From: Streptomyces gobiensis
GTDB lineage: Bacteria; Actinomycetota; Actinomycetes; Streptomycetales; Streptomycetaceae
NCBI RefSeq assembly: GCF_021216675.1
Contig: NZ_CP086120.1
Location: 3,594,501-3,658,500, forward strand
Length of the DNA stretch: 64,000 bases
Reading direction: 5' to 3'
A model generated the notes under the pieces. The model saw only the letters and a program-made list of their open reading frames with translations. It was not told the origin of the DNA and did no database searches. The position numbers and the translations under genes were made by a program. Shown here in pieces: positions 55,883 to 64,000 of the stretch (position 1 is its first letter; each line of letters opens with the position of its first letter).

Positions 55883-55919
55883 TCTTAGAGGTGTACTTCT
55901 AAGAAGTACACCTCTAAGA
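55883..55919 (-). promoter_or_regulatory. Perfect 37-bp palindrome upstream of ATPase paralogue B
   Basis: Two 18-bp arms (TCTTAGAGGTGTACTTCT and its exact complement) flank one central base. It begins 15 bp upstream of the start codon, just before the GGGAGG site. It could be a high-affinity operator for autoregulation or a hairpin controlling translation. CTTAGAGG is absent from the paralogue A promoter. Confidence 0.8.
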
Positions 55920-56237
55920 ACGAGCCCGCATGTCCCGGGACACGGGCGTGATGACCTGATGGTCAGCTCCACCAGGGACGTCGGTGGCGACGTACGGATC
56001 GAGTCCCGTCGGGTCCTGGTCTACCTTGGGGGCGACCGCAGTGACTTCGTCACTGCGGTAAGAACCTCGCTGATCTGCAGGCCGCCCGGTGGGAGTGTTG
56101 AGGACGGTGAATGGGATGCGGTTTTCGCGCAGTTGAGGGGGCGACCCCGGTGGTGGGGGATGGCATGTCCGCGACTAATCTGGCGTTGTCCTCGGCGCGG
56201 TTCCGCGCCCTACTCAGAGCTCTTGGGGGCGCTTGCT
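55920..56237. other. 318-bp divergent gap between ATPase paralogue B and the PLDc_N gene
   Basis: No gene with a ribosome site was found. A frame runs through it in phase with the PLDc_N gene, but the protein sequence is not family-like until 56238. No promoter was assigned. Confidence 0.4.
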
Positions 56238-56648
56238 GTGCTCAGATATCTGCCGTTCCTCCTCATCCTGGTGTTGTGGCTTTATGCCTTTATCGACTGC
56301 GTACTCACGCCGGAGGAGGAGGTCCGGCATCTGCCGAAGGTGGTCTGGGTCATCATCGTGCTGCTCTTCGGTCAGGTGCTCATCGGTCCCATCGCCTGGC
56401 TCGCGGTGGGTAAGGAGCGCCGTGGGTCCGTGGGGAAGAAGGGCAGCACTCCGTCGGAGTGGCACCGTAACTACGGCCCCACGCCAGTGCCTCCGGACGA
56501 CAACCCGGACTTCCTCAAGTCGCTCCGCGAGGAGAACAAGAAGGACGAGAGGCTGCTCAAGGACTGGGAAGCGGATCTGCGCCGTCGCGAGGAGCGGCTT
56601 CGTCGTGATGATGACGGGACGGAGGAGGGTAAGTCCTCCCAGAGTTGA
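56238..56648 (+). CDS. PLDc_N-domain membrane protein
   Basis: A 136-residue protein with two N-terminal membrane helices (LPFLLILVLWLYAFIDCVL and VVWVIIVLLFGQVLIGPIAWLAVG) separated by the EEEVRHLPK loop typical of phospholipase D nuclease N-terminal (PLDc_N) proteins. A soluble, Glu/Arg-rich tail predicted as coiled coil (LREENKKDERLLKDWEADLRR) follows. No nuclease domain is present. The GTG at 56238 was chosen because the family starts here. Confidence 0.8.
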   Translation: MLRYLPFLLILVLWLYAFIDCVLTPEEEVRHLPKVVWVIIVLLFGQVLIGPIAWLAVGKERRGSVGKKGSTPSEWHRNYGPTPVPPDDNPDFLKSLREENKKDERLLKDWEADLRRREERLRRDDDGTEEGKSSQS

Positions 56649-56665
56649 GGCTGTTTGTCGCTGGT

Positions 56666-56694
56666 GAGGGGCGGGGCCGTTGGCTCCGCCCCTC
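56666..56694 (+). terminator. Terminator after the PLDc_N gene
   Basis: Stem GAGGGGCGG/CCGCCCCTC, extended by GCC/GGC after a single mismatch, closes on a 3-nt loop, 18 bp after the stop. Confidence 0.75.
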
Positions 56695-56855
56695 GTGGCG
56701 GTTATGCCCCCGGGTGGGGGTGCGGCCGTGAAGGAGCAGGTAGAGGGTGTGCAGGGACTCTGGGGATGTGAACCGGTTGGCGGTCTTGACGTGAGAGAAA
56801 TGTGCAAGAGGTGGGGCCGGAGGGGCCCAGGGGTCCGCGATCCCGGACAAGCGAA

Positions 56856-56933
56856 GACGGCCGGGGTCGCCACCCCCCACAGGAGAGACCCCGGCCGTCG
56901 TCGAGTACGGACTGCACAGGCAGGTCCGTACTC
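56856..56933 (+). promoter_or_regulatory. Tandem strong hairpins in the leader of the sigma-factor operon
   Basis: Hairpin 1 is a perfect 13-bp stem GACGGCCGGGGTC (56856-56868 with 56887-56899), with a loop containing AGGAG. Hairpin 2 is a 10-bp stem GAGTACGGAC (56903-56912 with 56924-56933). They are followed by a minimal frame MCYAAATS (ATG 56956-56958) behind AGGAG. The layout (hairpin, hairpin, tiny Cys-containing peptide) recalls leader-peptide attenuation. Confidence 0.5.
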
Positions 56934-56955
56934 CACTCAGCGCCAGGAGCCCACA

Positions 56956-56982
56956 ATGTGTTACGCCGCAGCTACGAGCTAG
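56956..56982 (+). CDS. Possible leader peptide MCYAAATS
   Basis: An eight-codon frame, ATG to TAG, 6 bases after AGGAG. It precedes a run of GTACA-rich repeats (GCAAGTACA twice) and the sigma-factor gene at 57105. It might be a leader peptide sensing charged tRNA-Cys or translation rate, but could be chance. Confidence 0.3.
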   Translation: MCYAAATS

Positions 56983-57104
56983 GCTGCAAGTACACCTGCA
57001 CGTACAGATGCAAGTACATCTACTGGCCGGTCCGGCATGGACGTGGGTGCACCCTAGGCCGTACGGTTCTGCTCTGCATCGATAATGGTCGAAGGTTGAA
57101 CAGG

Positions 57105-57815
57105 ATGGCGCGCCCGGCCAGGGGCGTGATCGGGCCACCACGTCGCGAGGTAGGGCAGGACGACAGCGTGCAGGGGGACGACGCGGAGCTGACCGCGGCA
57201 GTGCGTTCGGCGCAGAAGGGGGACGAGTCCGCCTTCCGCACCGTCTATCGCGCTGTCCATCCCCGGCTGCTCGGCTATGTACGGACTCTGGTTCCCGATG
57301 CCGACGCCGAGGACGTCGCCTCTGAGGCCTGGCTCCAGATCGCCCGCGACCTCGGCCGCTTCTCCGGCGACGCCGACCGGTTCCGGGGCTGGGCGGCACG
57401 GATCGCCCGCAACCGTGCCCTGGATCACATCCGTGCCCGGGGCCGCCGTCCGGCCAGCGGCGGGGACGAGAGCGAGCTGACCGGGATGCCCGATGGCGCC
57501 GATACTGCCGATGAGGCGCTGGAGGCGCTGGGCACCGGACGCACCATGGCCTTGATCTCCCAGCTGCCCCGCGACCAGGCCGAGGCGGTGGTCCTCCGGG
57601 TGGTCGTCGGGCTGGACGCCAAGAGCGCGGCACAGGTGCTGGGCAAGCGGGCGGGCGCTGTCCGCACCGCGGCGCACCGTGGACTGCGGAAGCTCGCGGA
57701 GCTACTGGACGGCCATGACGAGGCCGATGGGGCGGATGGGACCATTCCTGATCAGCGGCAGGACCAATCTTGTGGTGTGACGGAAAAGGCCGCGCGGACG
57801 CTGAGGGAAACGTGA
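57105..57815 (+). CDS. ECF-type RNA polymerase sigma factor
   Basis: A 236-residue extracytoplasmic-function sigma factor. Region 2 has FRTVYRAVHPRLLGYVRTLV, the DAEDVASEAWLQIARDL core helix and RFRGWAARIARNRALDHIR for -10 contact. Region 4 has ISQLPRDQAEAVVLRVVVGLD and AQVLGKRAGAVRTAAHRGL for -35 contact. The Asp/Gly-rich tail after region 4 is longer than usual. ATG 57105 follows GAAGG. The stop overlaps the start of the membrane partner (TGATG), the usual sigma-regulator coupling. The signal is unknown. Confidence 0.92.
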   Translation: MARPARGVIGPPRREVGQDDSVQGDDAELTAAVRSAQKGDESAFRTVYRAVHPRLLGYVRTLVPDADAEDVASEAWLQIARDLGRFSGDADRFRGWAARIARNRALDHIRARGRRPASGGDESELTGMPDGADTADEALEALGTGRTMALISQLPRDQAEAVVLRVVVGLDAKSAAQVLGKRAGAVRTAAHRGLRKLAELLDGHDEADGADGTIPDQRQDQSCGVTEKAARTLRET

Positions 57816-59032
57816 TGGCCGACGACCGGTATAGCTGGCTGGATGAGGAGGCCGCGGAGCGGCTGCTGCGCGGGCAGCCGGTCGATGCCGCAGCGGCGGA
57901 GTACGCCGGACGACTCGCGGAAGCCCTCGAAAACATCGCGGTGACCTGCCCCTCGAAGAGTGAGCTCCCCGGCGAGGCCGCCGCGCTGGTCGCCTTCCGG
58001 GACGCCCGCAGCCAGATAGTGCACAGCGGTGGTCTGGAGCCGCGTTCCGGGCGGGGCCTACGCGCGTTGCGGCTGTCCGGCCGCCCGCTGCGGGCGGGGC
58101 TCGCTGTGGCACTGGTGGGCTGCACGATCGGCGGGGTCGCGGTGGCCGCCACGACCGGTGCGCTGCCTTCGCCGTTCGGCGGCGGTGGCGGCGCGAAGCC
58201 CGCGTCGAGCACGGCGTTGCCGGACGGGCCGAGAAACGGTACGCCGCAGTCCGCCCCCCATGGGCCGAGCGCTTCTGCCGGGCAGCACGGCGGACATACG
58301 CACCCGGACGGTGATCCGGACTCGGACAAGAAATCCGCGGGCTCTGGTCAGTCCGCCGACGGTGACAACCGTGATGCGGCCGGTGCGGACCGCGATGAGG
58401 ACGGCAAGCAGCCCGGTGCCGCTGGTAAGAACGGTAAGCCGCTGGTTTCCGGGAAGCCTGACAAGGCCGTGCTGGCCGCCCTGTGCAAGGCGTATGCGAA
58501 CGGCAAGATCGACGAGAGCGAGCGCAGACGCCTGGAAGAGGCGGCGGGCGGCTCCACCAAGGTGCACGGCTTCTGCCAGCAGCACGGTGGTGGTTCGGGA
58601 AACTCGCGGAGCTCGGGGAGCTCGGGTAACACCGGCGACTCGGGCGGCTCCAAGGGCGAGAACAAAGGCGAGAAGAAGCGCGAGAACAAAGGCGGCGGCG
58701 AGCGCGGTGACGCCCGCGGCGGCGAGAGCGGCGGCGACAGGCAGGCTCGCTCCGACCGGGCACATGGCAACGGCGGCCGCCCAGGCGGTGGCGACGCTGG
58801 CCGCCCCGCCGCTGGCGGCCAGGGTGCCCGGCACGGTGGTGGTCAGGGCCGTACGTACCGTGGTGACGCCAGCGCCGGTCAGCGCGGCGGCCCCAAGAGT
58901 GCCGCCAAGAGCGCTGACAAGGGCGGCCCCAGGAGGGCATCTGCCAGTGACCCTGCCAGCGCGCCGGGCGCGAGCCCGGAGCCCACAACCCCCGCGCCCG
59001 GCTCGGAAAAAACTCCGCGCTCCAAGGTGTGA
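57815..59032 (+). CDS. Putative anti-sigma or regulator-type membrane protein with low-complexity tail
   Basis: A 405-residue protein. The N-terminal 90 residues are soluble and helical (YSWLDEEAAERLLRGQPV). One membrane helix is near 90-110 (AGLAVALVGCTIGGVAVAA). An extracellular region rich in Gly, Asp, Ser and Lys follows, with one folded part carrying two Cys (AALCKAYANGKID and VHGFCQQHGG). No zinc anti-sigma signature was seen. The start overlaps the ECF sigma stop, so a regulatory partnership is likely but is inference. Confidence 0.78.
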   Translation: MADDRYSWLDEEAAERLLRGQPVDAAAAEYAGRLAEALENIAVTCPSKSELPGEAAALVAFRDARSQIVHSGGLEPRSGRGLRALRLSGRPLRAGLAVALVGCTIGGVAVAATTGALPSPFGGGGGAKPASSTALPDGPRNGTPQSAPHGPSASAGQHGGHTHPDGDPDSDKKSAGSGQSADGDNRDAAGADRDEDGKQPGAAGKNGKPLVSGKPDKAVLAALCKAYANGKIDESERRRLEEAAGGSTKVHGFCQQHGGGSGNSRSSGSSGNTGDSGGSKGENKGEKKRENKGGGERGDARGGESGGDRQARSDRAHGNGGRPGGGDAGRPAAGGQGARHGGGQGRTYRGDASAGQRGGPKSAAKSADKGGPRRASASDPASAPGASPEPTTPAPGSEKTPRSKV

Positions 59033-59197
59033 CACTTTTTGCGGGCCCGGCGCAGTAAAGAGTGAGCCGACTGGTCATCGGCGAGCGCGCCACCCGAGGT
59101 TCCCCCCGTACCTACGGGGTCGCGCGACGGCGCGGGCGGGATACGTTCCCCCGATTCCGCCCGCGCCCTTTCTTCTCTCCCCCTGACCGGGGAGGGC

Positions 59198-60136
59198 TCA
59201 GCTGTAGACGATGACCTTGTCGCCCGGCTTCACCGCGTTGAAGACCTGGGCGATTTTCTCTTTCTGCCGGACATTGACGCAGCCGTGCGAGGCCCCGTTG
59301 TAGCCGGTCGCCGCGAAGTCCGCGGAGTAGTGCACCGCCTGGCCGCCGCTGAAGAACATCGCGTAGGGCATCGGGGTGTCGTAGAGAGTCGAGTGATGGT
59401 GTCGGCTCTTGAAGTCAACCTTGAAGGTGCCCTCCCGGGTCGGGGTGTACTGCGAGCCGAAGCGCACATCCATCGCCGAGATGACCTTGCCGTCAACCAT
59501 CCACGCCAGCGTCCGGCTCTCCTTGCTGATACACAGCACCCGGCCGGACAGACAGCGCGGATCGGGATTGCCGACCGGGAAGCTCGTCTGTGGGTACAGC
59601 TGTTCGCGCGTCGGCTCGCTGGTCTGCTTCCGCAGCGCTGCCCAGGTGGCCTCGGTGACCGTCCCCGTCTGTGCCAGGCCCTGCCTCTTCTGCAGCGCCT
59701 GTACGGCAGCCGCCGTGAACGACCCGTAGTAGCCCGTGGCATTGCGGTTGAACAGCCCCAGTTGCTGAAGCCGTGCCTGCACCTCCCGCACCGCCTCGCC
59801 CTCGCTGCCGTTGGTCAGCAGCGGGACGTTCTTCATACCGGGCGTCGGTGCTGGCCTCGGTGGCGTCGGCGCTGGTGCCGACCGCTCCGTCTGCGCTGGT
59901 CGCGCTGTGAGAGGTGTCTGTGGTGGCGGCTGTGTCCGCCGCTGCGTTGGTGCCGGTGTCGGCGGCGGTGCCGGCATCGGGCTGGCCGGGCTGGTGCTCG
60001 CGGACAGAGCCGTTCCGTCCTTGCCGTATGCCCCGTTGTCCGCCGCCCGCGCGTTGCATCCCACGGTCAGCGCCAGCGCGGCGAGCCCCGCCAGCGTCCC
60101 CAGTGTCCGACTGCGTCTGTTCGGAATCCCCGTCAT
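59198..60136 (-). CDS. L,D-transpeptidase lipoprotein with peptidoglycan-binding domain
   Basis: A 312-residue lipoprotein. The signal ends in lipobox TVGC. A Pro/Thr-rich linker to about residue 95 is followed by a peptidoglycan_binding_1 domain ([15 protein letters not shown] to TWAALRK) and a YkuD domain. The catalytic motif [22 protein letters not shown] holds the conserved His and Cys of SHGC. It makes 3-3 crosslinks in peptidoglycan or anchors proteins. ATG 60134-60136 follows GGGGGAG. It is divergent from the mutase. Confidence 0.92.
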   Translation of the reverse strand: MTGIPNRRSRTLGTLAGLAALALTVGCNARAADNGAYGKDGTALSASTSPASPMPAPPPTPAPTQRRTQPPPQTPLTARPAQTERSAPAPTPPRPAPTPGMKNVPLLTNGSEGEAVREVQARLQQLGLFNRNATGYYGSFTAAAVQALQKRQGLAQTGTVTEATWAALRKQTSEPTREQLYPQTSFPVGNPDPRCLSGRVLCISKESRTLAWMVDGKVISAMDVRFGSQYTPTREGTFKVDFKSRHHHSTLYDTPMPYAMFFSGGQAVHYSADFAATGYNGASHGCVNVRQKEKIAQVFNAVKPGDKVIVYS

Positions 60137-60335
60137 TCCAGCTCCCCCTGCATCCCCGCTCTCTCGGCCAGGCAGACGCCCTGTGCCCCCTATCGGTTCC
60201 CTGACCCGCCGGTCGATACTCGCCCGTAACCCTTGTGGGCAACGTCGCGCTACAGTCCGCAGCGAAGGGGCGCAGCAACGGCGCGCAGAGCATGGGCGCA
60301 GCGCATGGGCGAGGCGAAACGGGAGGCGGACCGCC

Positions 60336-61916
60336 ATGGCACGCGTATCGGAGTCCGGGCAGCCGATCGAGCCGGTCTACGGGCCGGACGCGCTGACCGG
60401 CTGGGACCCGGCCGAGAAGCTGGGTGAGCCCGGCTCGTACCCCTTCACCCGCGGTGTCTACCCCTCCATGTATACCGGCCGTCCCTGGACGATGCGGCAG
60501 TACGCGGGATTTGGCACCGCCACCGAGTCCAATGCCCGCTACCGGCAGCTGATTGAGCACGGCACCATGGGCCTGTCGGTCGCCTTCGACCTGCCCACCC
60601 AGATGGGCCATGACTCGGACGCGCCGATCGCCCATGGCGAGGTCGGCAAGGTCGGGGTCGCCATCGACTCCATTGAGGACATGCGGGTGCTGTTCGGCGG
60701 GATTCCGCTTGACCAGGTGTCCACCTCGATGACGATCAACGCCCCCGCCGCGCTGCTTCTCCTGCTCTACCAACTCGTCGCTGAGGAGCAGGGCATTCCG
60801 TCCGGAAAGCTCACCGGCACCATCCAGAACGATGTGCTCAAGGAGTACATCGCCCGTGGCACCTATATCTTTCCGCCCAAGCCGAGCCTGCGGCTGACCG
60901 CGGATATCTTCCGGTACTGCAAGGCCGAGATTCCCAAGTGGAACACCATCTCGATTTCCGGCTACCACATGGCCGAGGCCGGGGCGACGCCCGCGCAGGA
61001 AATCGCCTTCACCCTCACCGACGGTATGGAATACGTCCGTACGGCGATCGCAGCCGGTATGGACGTGGATGACTTCGCGCCCCGGCTCTCCTTCTTCTTT
61101 GTCGCCCGTACGACATTCCTGGAGGAAGTGGCCAAGTTCCGGGCGGCCCGCCGGATCTGGGCCCGCCTCATGCGGGAGGAATTTGGCGCGCGCGATCCCA
61201 AGTCGCTGATGCTGCGCTTCCACACCCAGACCGCGGGGGTGCAGCTGACCGCACAGCAGCCCGAGGTGAACCTGGTGCGCGTCGCCATCCAGGGCCTGGG
61301 AGCGGTGCTGGGCGGTACCCAGTCGCTGCACACCAACGCCTATGACGAGGCCATCGCCCTGCCCACCGACAAGTCCGCCCGGCTGGCGCTGCGTACCCAG
61401 CAGGTGCTGGCCCATGAGACAGACGTCACCGCGACCGTCGACCCCTTCGCGGGCTCCTACGCCATCGAGTCCATGACCGATGACGTCGAGCGGGCCGCCC
61501 TCGACCTCATCCAGCGGATCGAGGAGCGAGGCGGCGCGGTCAACGCGATCGAACAGGGCTTCCAGAAGGGCGAGATCGAACGAAGCGCCTACCGCGTCGC
61601 CCAGGAGACGGAGGCGGGCGAGCGGGTCGTCGTCGGCGTCAACCGCTTCCAGCTCGCCGAGGAGGAGCCGTATCACCCCCTGCGGGTCGACCCGGCCATT
61701 GAGCGGCAACAGGCCGAACGGCTCGCCAGGCTGCGCGCCCAGCGTGACCAGGCGGCGGTGGACGCCGCACTCGCCGAGCTCACGAAGGCCGCGCAGGGCA
61801 CCGGCAATGTCCTCTATCCCATGAAGAGAGCCCTCAAGGCCAGGGCGACGGTCGGCGAGGTATGCGACACCCTGCGCGAGATCTGGGGCGCCTATGTCCC
61901 GGTGGACGCGCTGTGA
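60336..61916 (+). CDS. Acyl-CoA mutase large (catalytic) subunit, methylmalonyl-CoA mutase family
   Basis: A 526-residue TIM-barrel catalytic subunit without the C-terminal B12-binding domain, so it needs a separate cobalamin protein not in this window. Substrate regions are [24 protein letters not shown], the [16 protein letters not shown] strand with an Arg, [11 protein letters not shown] and [14 protein letters not shown]. The Tyr (QYAGF) and Arg (IARGTY) match positions used by methylmalonyl- rather than isobutyryl-CoA mutases, but numbering is unverified. ATG follows GGGAGG. Its stop overlaps the amidase GTG. Confidence 0.9.
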   Translation: MARVSESGQPIEPVYGPDALTGWDPAEKLGEPGSYPFTRGVYPSMYTGRPWTMRQYAGFGTATESNARYRQLIEHGTMGLSVAFDLPTQMGHDSDAPIAHGEVGKVGVAIDSIEDMRVLFGGIPLDQVSTSMTINAPAALLLLLYQLVAEEQGIPSGKLTGTIQNDVLKEYIARGTYIFPPKPSLRLTADIFRYCKAEIPKWNTISISGYHMAEAGATPAQEIAFTLTDGMEYVRTAIAAGMDVDDFAPRLSFFFVARTTFLEEVAKFRAARRIWARLMREEFGARDPKSLMLRFHTQTAGVQLTAQQPEVNLVRVAIQGLGAVLGGTQSLHTNAYDEAIALPTDKSARLALRTQQVLAHETDVTATVDPFAGSYAIESMTDDVERAALDLIQRIEERGGAVNAIEQGFQKGEIERSAYRVAQETEAGERVVVGVNRFQLAEEEPYHPLRVDPAIERQQAERLARLRAQRDQAAVDAALAELTKAAQGTGNVLYPMKRALKARATVGEVCDTLREIWGAYVPVDAL

Positions 61917-63319
61917 CCGGGCAGGGGACCGGGCGGACAGGGCTCGCGGAGCAGGCGCGGGCACTGGCCGCCGGTGAGGTCACCGCCCGCGAACTCGTCG
62001 ACGAGGCCCTGGCCCGTATCTCCGCCAGCCAGCCCACGCTCAACGCCTTCAAGGTCCTGCGCACCGAAACGGCACCCGCCGAAGCGGCCGCCGCCGACCG
62101 GCGGCTGGCGGCGGGGGAGCGGCTGCCGCTGTTAGGAGTGCCGGTCGCGGTCAAGGACGACACCGATATCGCCGGTGAGCCGACCGCGTTCGGCTGCCCC
62201 GGTGACTTCCCGGTCAAGACGGCGGACGCCGAGGCCGTACGGCGACTTCGGGCGGCCGGTGCGGTCATTGTCGGCAAGACCAACAGCCCGGAGCTGGGCC
62301 AGTGGCCCTTCACCGAGGGCCCGGCCTTCGGCGCCACCCGCAACCCCTGGCATACGGGCCACACCCCCGGCGGTTCCTCGGGCGGCTCCGCGGCCGCCGT
62401 CGCCGCCGGTCTGGTCCCGGCCGCGCTGGGCTCGGACGGCGCCGGTTCGGTCCGTATCCCCGCGGCGTGGTGCCATCTGGTCGGTATCAAGCCGCAGCGC
62501 GGCCGGATATCCACCTGGCCGGACCCGGAGGCCTTCAACGGCATCACCTGCCACGGCCCGCTGGCCCGTACCGTCGCCGACGCCGCGCTGCTGTTGGATG
62601 TGGCCGACGGCAATGTGGACGGCGACCTGCACAGGCCGCCACCCATCGAGGCGCTGGCCGCCGCGTCCCGCGACCCCGGCAGGCTCCGGATCGCGCTCTC
62701 CACCCGGATGGCCTTCACGGCCACCCCGAAGCAGCTCGACCCCCTCGTACGCGCCGCCGTCACCGCCCTCGCCGAACGCCTGGCGCGCCTGGGCCACGAG
62801 GTGGCGGAAGCCGACCCCCACTACGGCCCCATCGGCCTCACCTTCGTTCCCCGCGCCACGGCCGGCGTCCGGAGCTGGGCCCAACGCGCCCCCGACCAGG
62901 CGCTGCTGGACCCCCGTACGCGCGGCGCCGCCCGCACCGGCCGCCTGCTGGGCGGCCCCGTCCTCCGGCTGGCCCGGGCCGCCGAGGCCCCGCTGCACCG
63001 CCGCGTCGGCGCGATCTTCCGCCGTTATGACGTGGTCCTCGCCCCTACGACGGCCACCCCGCCACCCCGCATCGGCGCACTGGCCGGACTGTCCGGCTGG
63101 CAGACGGACCGCACGATGATCGCCCACTGTCCGTACGCCTGGCCCTGGAACGTCCTGGGCTGGCCGGGCATCAACATCCCGGCGGGCCGCACCCCGCAGA
63201 ACCTGCCGCTGGGCGCACAACTCCTCGGCCCCGCGAACAGCGAACCCCTCCTCATCTCCCTCGCCGCTCAGCTGGAGGCCGACCAGCACTGGCAGCACCA
63301 CTGGCCCCGGTGGGAATGA
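61913..63319 (+). CDS. Amidase-signature family enzyme
   Basis: A 468-residue amidase. The Ser-cis-Ser-Lys triad is visible: Lys81 in VPVAVKDD, Ser155/156 in [10 protein letters not shown], and Ser179 in [10 protein letters not shown]. The GAGS variant replaces the usual TGGS. It hydrolyses an unknown amide; GatA is unlikely because gatB/gatC are absent and the length and context differ. The GTG start overlaps the mutase stop by 4 bp (GTGA), so the pair is co-translated. The link between an acyl-CoA mutase and an amidase is unexplained. Confidence 0.87.
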   Translation: MTGQGTGRTGLAEQARALAAGEVTARELVDEALARISASQPTLNAFKVLRTETAPAEAAAADRRLAAGERLPLLGVPVAVKDDTDIAGEPTAFGCPGDFPVKTADAEAVRRLRAAGAVIVGKTNSPELGQWPFTEGPAFGATRNPWHTGHTPGGSSGGSAAAVAAGLVPAALGSDGAGSVRIPAAWCHLVGIKPQRGRISTWPDPEAFNGITCHGPLARTVADAALLLDVADGNVDGDLHRPPPIEALAAASRDPGRLRIALSTRMAFTATPKQLDPLVRAAVTALAERLARLGHEVAEADPHYGPIGLTFVPRATAGVRSWAQRAPDQALLDPRTRGAARTGRLLGGPVLRLARAAEAPLHRRVGAIFRRYDVVLAPTTATPPPRIGALAGLSGWQTDRTMIAHCPYAWPWNVLGWPGINIPAGRTPQNLPLGAQLLGPANSEPLLISLAAQLEADQHWQHHWPRWE

Positions 63320-63486
63320 GTCTTCTCAGGATTTTCAGATTCTCAGAAGAAGCGTTGAACGCCTCCGATCCCGCCTGCGTACTGATGGCTGTAGGGAGAC
63401 ACCAAAGGGCAGTCCTTCGCCCCCTCGCCGCAGTGGATCTGTGCACAGCAGCACACTGCAACTGCCCGGCGGTGTCTCCCCTCTCT

Positions 63487-63522
63487 CTTGTCTGAGCGCT
63501 TGTCTGAGCGCTTGTTTGAACG
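63487..63522 (+). repeat. 12-bp tandem repeat, three copies
   Basis: Units CTTGTCTGAGCG, CTTGTCTGAGCG and CTTGTTTGAACG lie in the gap after the amidase, directly beside the end of the leftward gene at 63524. The last unit has diverged. Confidence 0.85.
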
Positions 63523-63523
63523 G

Positions 63524-64000
63524 TTACTTCCGTCCCGTCCGCCGTCCCGTCCGCAGGGCGCGTGCCCTGCGGACCGTACGGCGGAGCGCGGGGCTGCGGG
63601 CCAGGAAGGAGAGCCGGGAGGGGAGGCCACCGGGCAGGCCCAGGGAGGCCAAACGGCGCTGGGTGAAGTATCGCCGGGTGCGTGGTGTGAGCTGAGCGGA
63701 CAGATAGCGCTCGGCTGCCGCGCGGGACGCCGGGTGCACCGTGGGCTGCATACAGAAGGCGACGGCCCTGAGCAGACCGCCGAGCTGGGCGGGGTCCTCG
63801 TACAGGCGTGGCTCGCGCACTCCGGGCAGCAGCGCGTCCGCCACCGTCAGCGGTATCCGGTCACCGTTCTCATACGGTGTCAGCTCGCCCAGCAGCGGTT
63901 CGGTGCCGGTCCGGATGACCGGCAGGCCGTAGAGGCAGTGCGCGATCAGCAGGGCGGTGGTAGGCCGCCCGATGACCACCGGGGGACGTAGCCGCTCATA
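63524..64000 (-). CDS. Unidentified protein, C-terminal 158 residues (truncated by window edge)
   Basis: The frame is open at the right edge. Visible residues include PPVVIGRPTTALLIAHCLYGLPVIR (shortened here), a TPYENGDRIPLTVADALL segment and a very basic tail (RRTVRRARALRTGRRTGRK). The pattern RP(T/S)TALLIA...GLPVIRTG...PY.N..RIP resembles the C-terminal part of polysialyltransferase- or glycosyltransferase-type proteins, a weak match from memory. The start and catalytic half lie outside the window. Confidence 0.5.
   Translation of the reverse strand, partial: YERLRPPVVIGRPTTALLIAHCLYGLPVIRTGTEPLLGELTPYENGDRIPLTVADALLPGVREPRLYEDPAQLGGLLRAVAFCMQPTVHPASRAAAERYLSAQLTPRTRRYFTQRRLASLGLPGGLPSRLSFLARSPALRRTVRRARALRTGRRTGRK

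Noticed and set aside
63487-63522. Short tandem repeat considered as a CRISPR array
   Set aside because: Units are 12 bp with no spacers and only three copies; this is simple tandem duplication.

Overview
This is about 64 kb of a high-GC actinobacterial chromosome, almost certainly a Streptomyces. The evidence is the strong GC bias at third codon positions, frequent GTG starts, GGAGG-type ribosome sites, DUF2690 and PLDc_N families, an SCO4848-family membrane protein, and a core order icd - mdh - betaine genes - trpS - metallophosphoesterase - sdhBADC - GH20 - ECF sigma - L,D-transpeptidase - acyl-CoA mutase. From memory this order resembles the SCO4827-SCO4869 stretch of S. coelicolor. I could not run a comparison, so synteny statements are inference.

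Layout. 1-5.6 kb: the end of isocitrate dehydrogenase, a four-gene envelope-sensor-like locus (one secreted peptidoglycan-binding-like protein plus three membrane-anchored XRE regulators), then malate dehydrogenase. 5.8-13 kb: a secreted AA10 lytic polysaccharide monooxygenase, an SDR, a D,D-carboxypeptidase, a BrkB-family membrane protein, a 2'-5' RNA ligase-like protein, tryptophanyl-tRNA synthetase and ornithine aminotransferase. 13.2-23.4 kb: a glycine-betaine block read leftwards. It contains betB, a choline-oxidase-like GMC enzyme, a ProV-type ATPase, a permease with two transport domains in one chain, and three paralogous binding lipoproteins. Together they would make betaine from choline and import osmolytes. 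23.6-28.1 kb: small secreted, redox and phosphoesterase genes and a serine protease.

28.3-37.5 kb is an accessory insertion: a decayed MOSC gene, then a single 2525-residue highly reducing type I polyketide synthase (KS-AT-DH-CMeT-ER-KR-ACP, no thioesterase), divergent from a thioester-reductase-like SDR. This looks like a compact orphan pathway to a reduced, C-methylated chain released as an aldehyde or alcohol. 37.7-43.7 kb is core metabolism again: sdhBADC, OHCU decarboxylase and a GH20 hexosaminidase.

43.8-56.2 kb is a second accessory stretch, partly lower in GC. It holds two paralogous AAA ATPase/PD-(D/E)XK-like proteins, each behind its own inverted-repeat operator (one a perfect 18-bp-arm palindrome), a PIN-domain toxin-antitoxin pair, two lipoproteins related to one at 23.6 kb, a winged-helix protein, a truncated L,D-transpeptidase and a DUF4291 gene. 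56.2-64 kb: a PLDc_N protein, an ECF sigma factor with its coupled membrane partner behind a highly structured leader, an L,D-transpeptidase, an acyl-CoA mutase catalytic subunit coupled to an amidase, and the end of an unidentified leftward gene.

A modular intergenic hairpin repeat occurs four times (near 5.7, 13.0, 24.5 and 37.6 kb), always downstream of genes. No rRNA, tRNA, CRISPR array or transposase was recognised.
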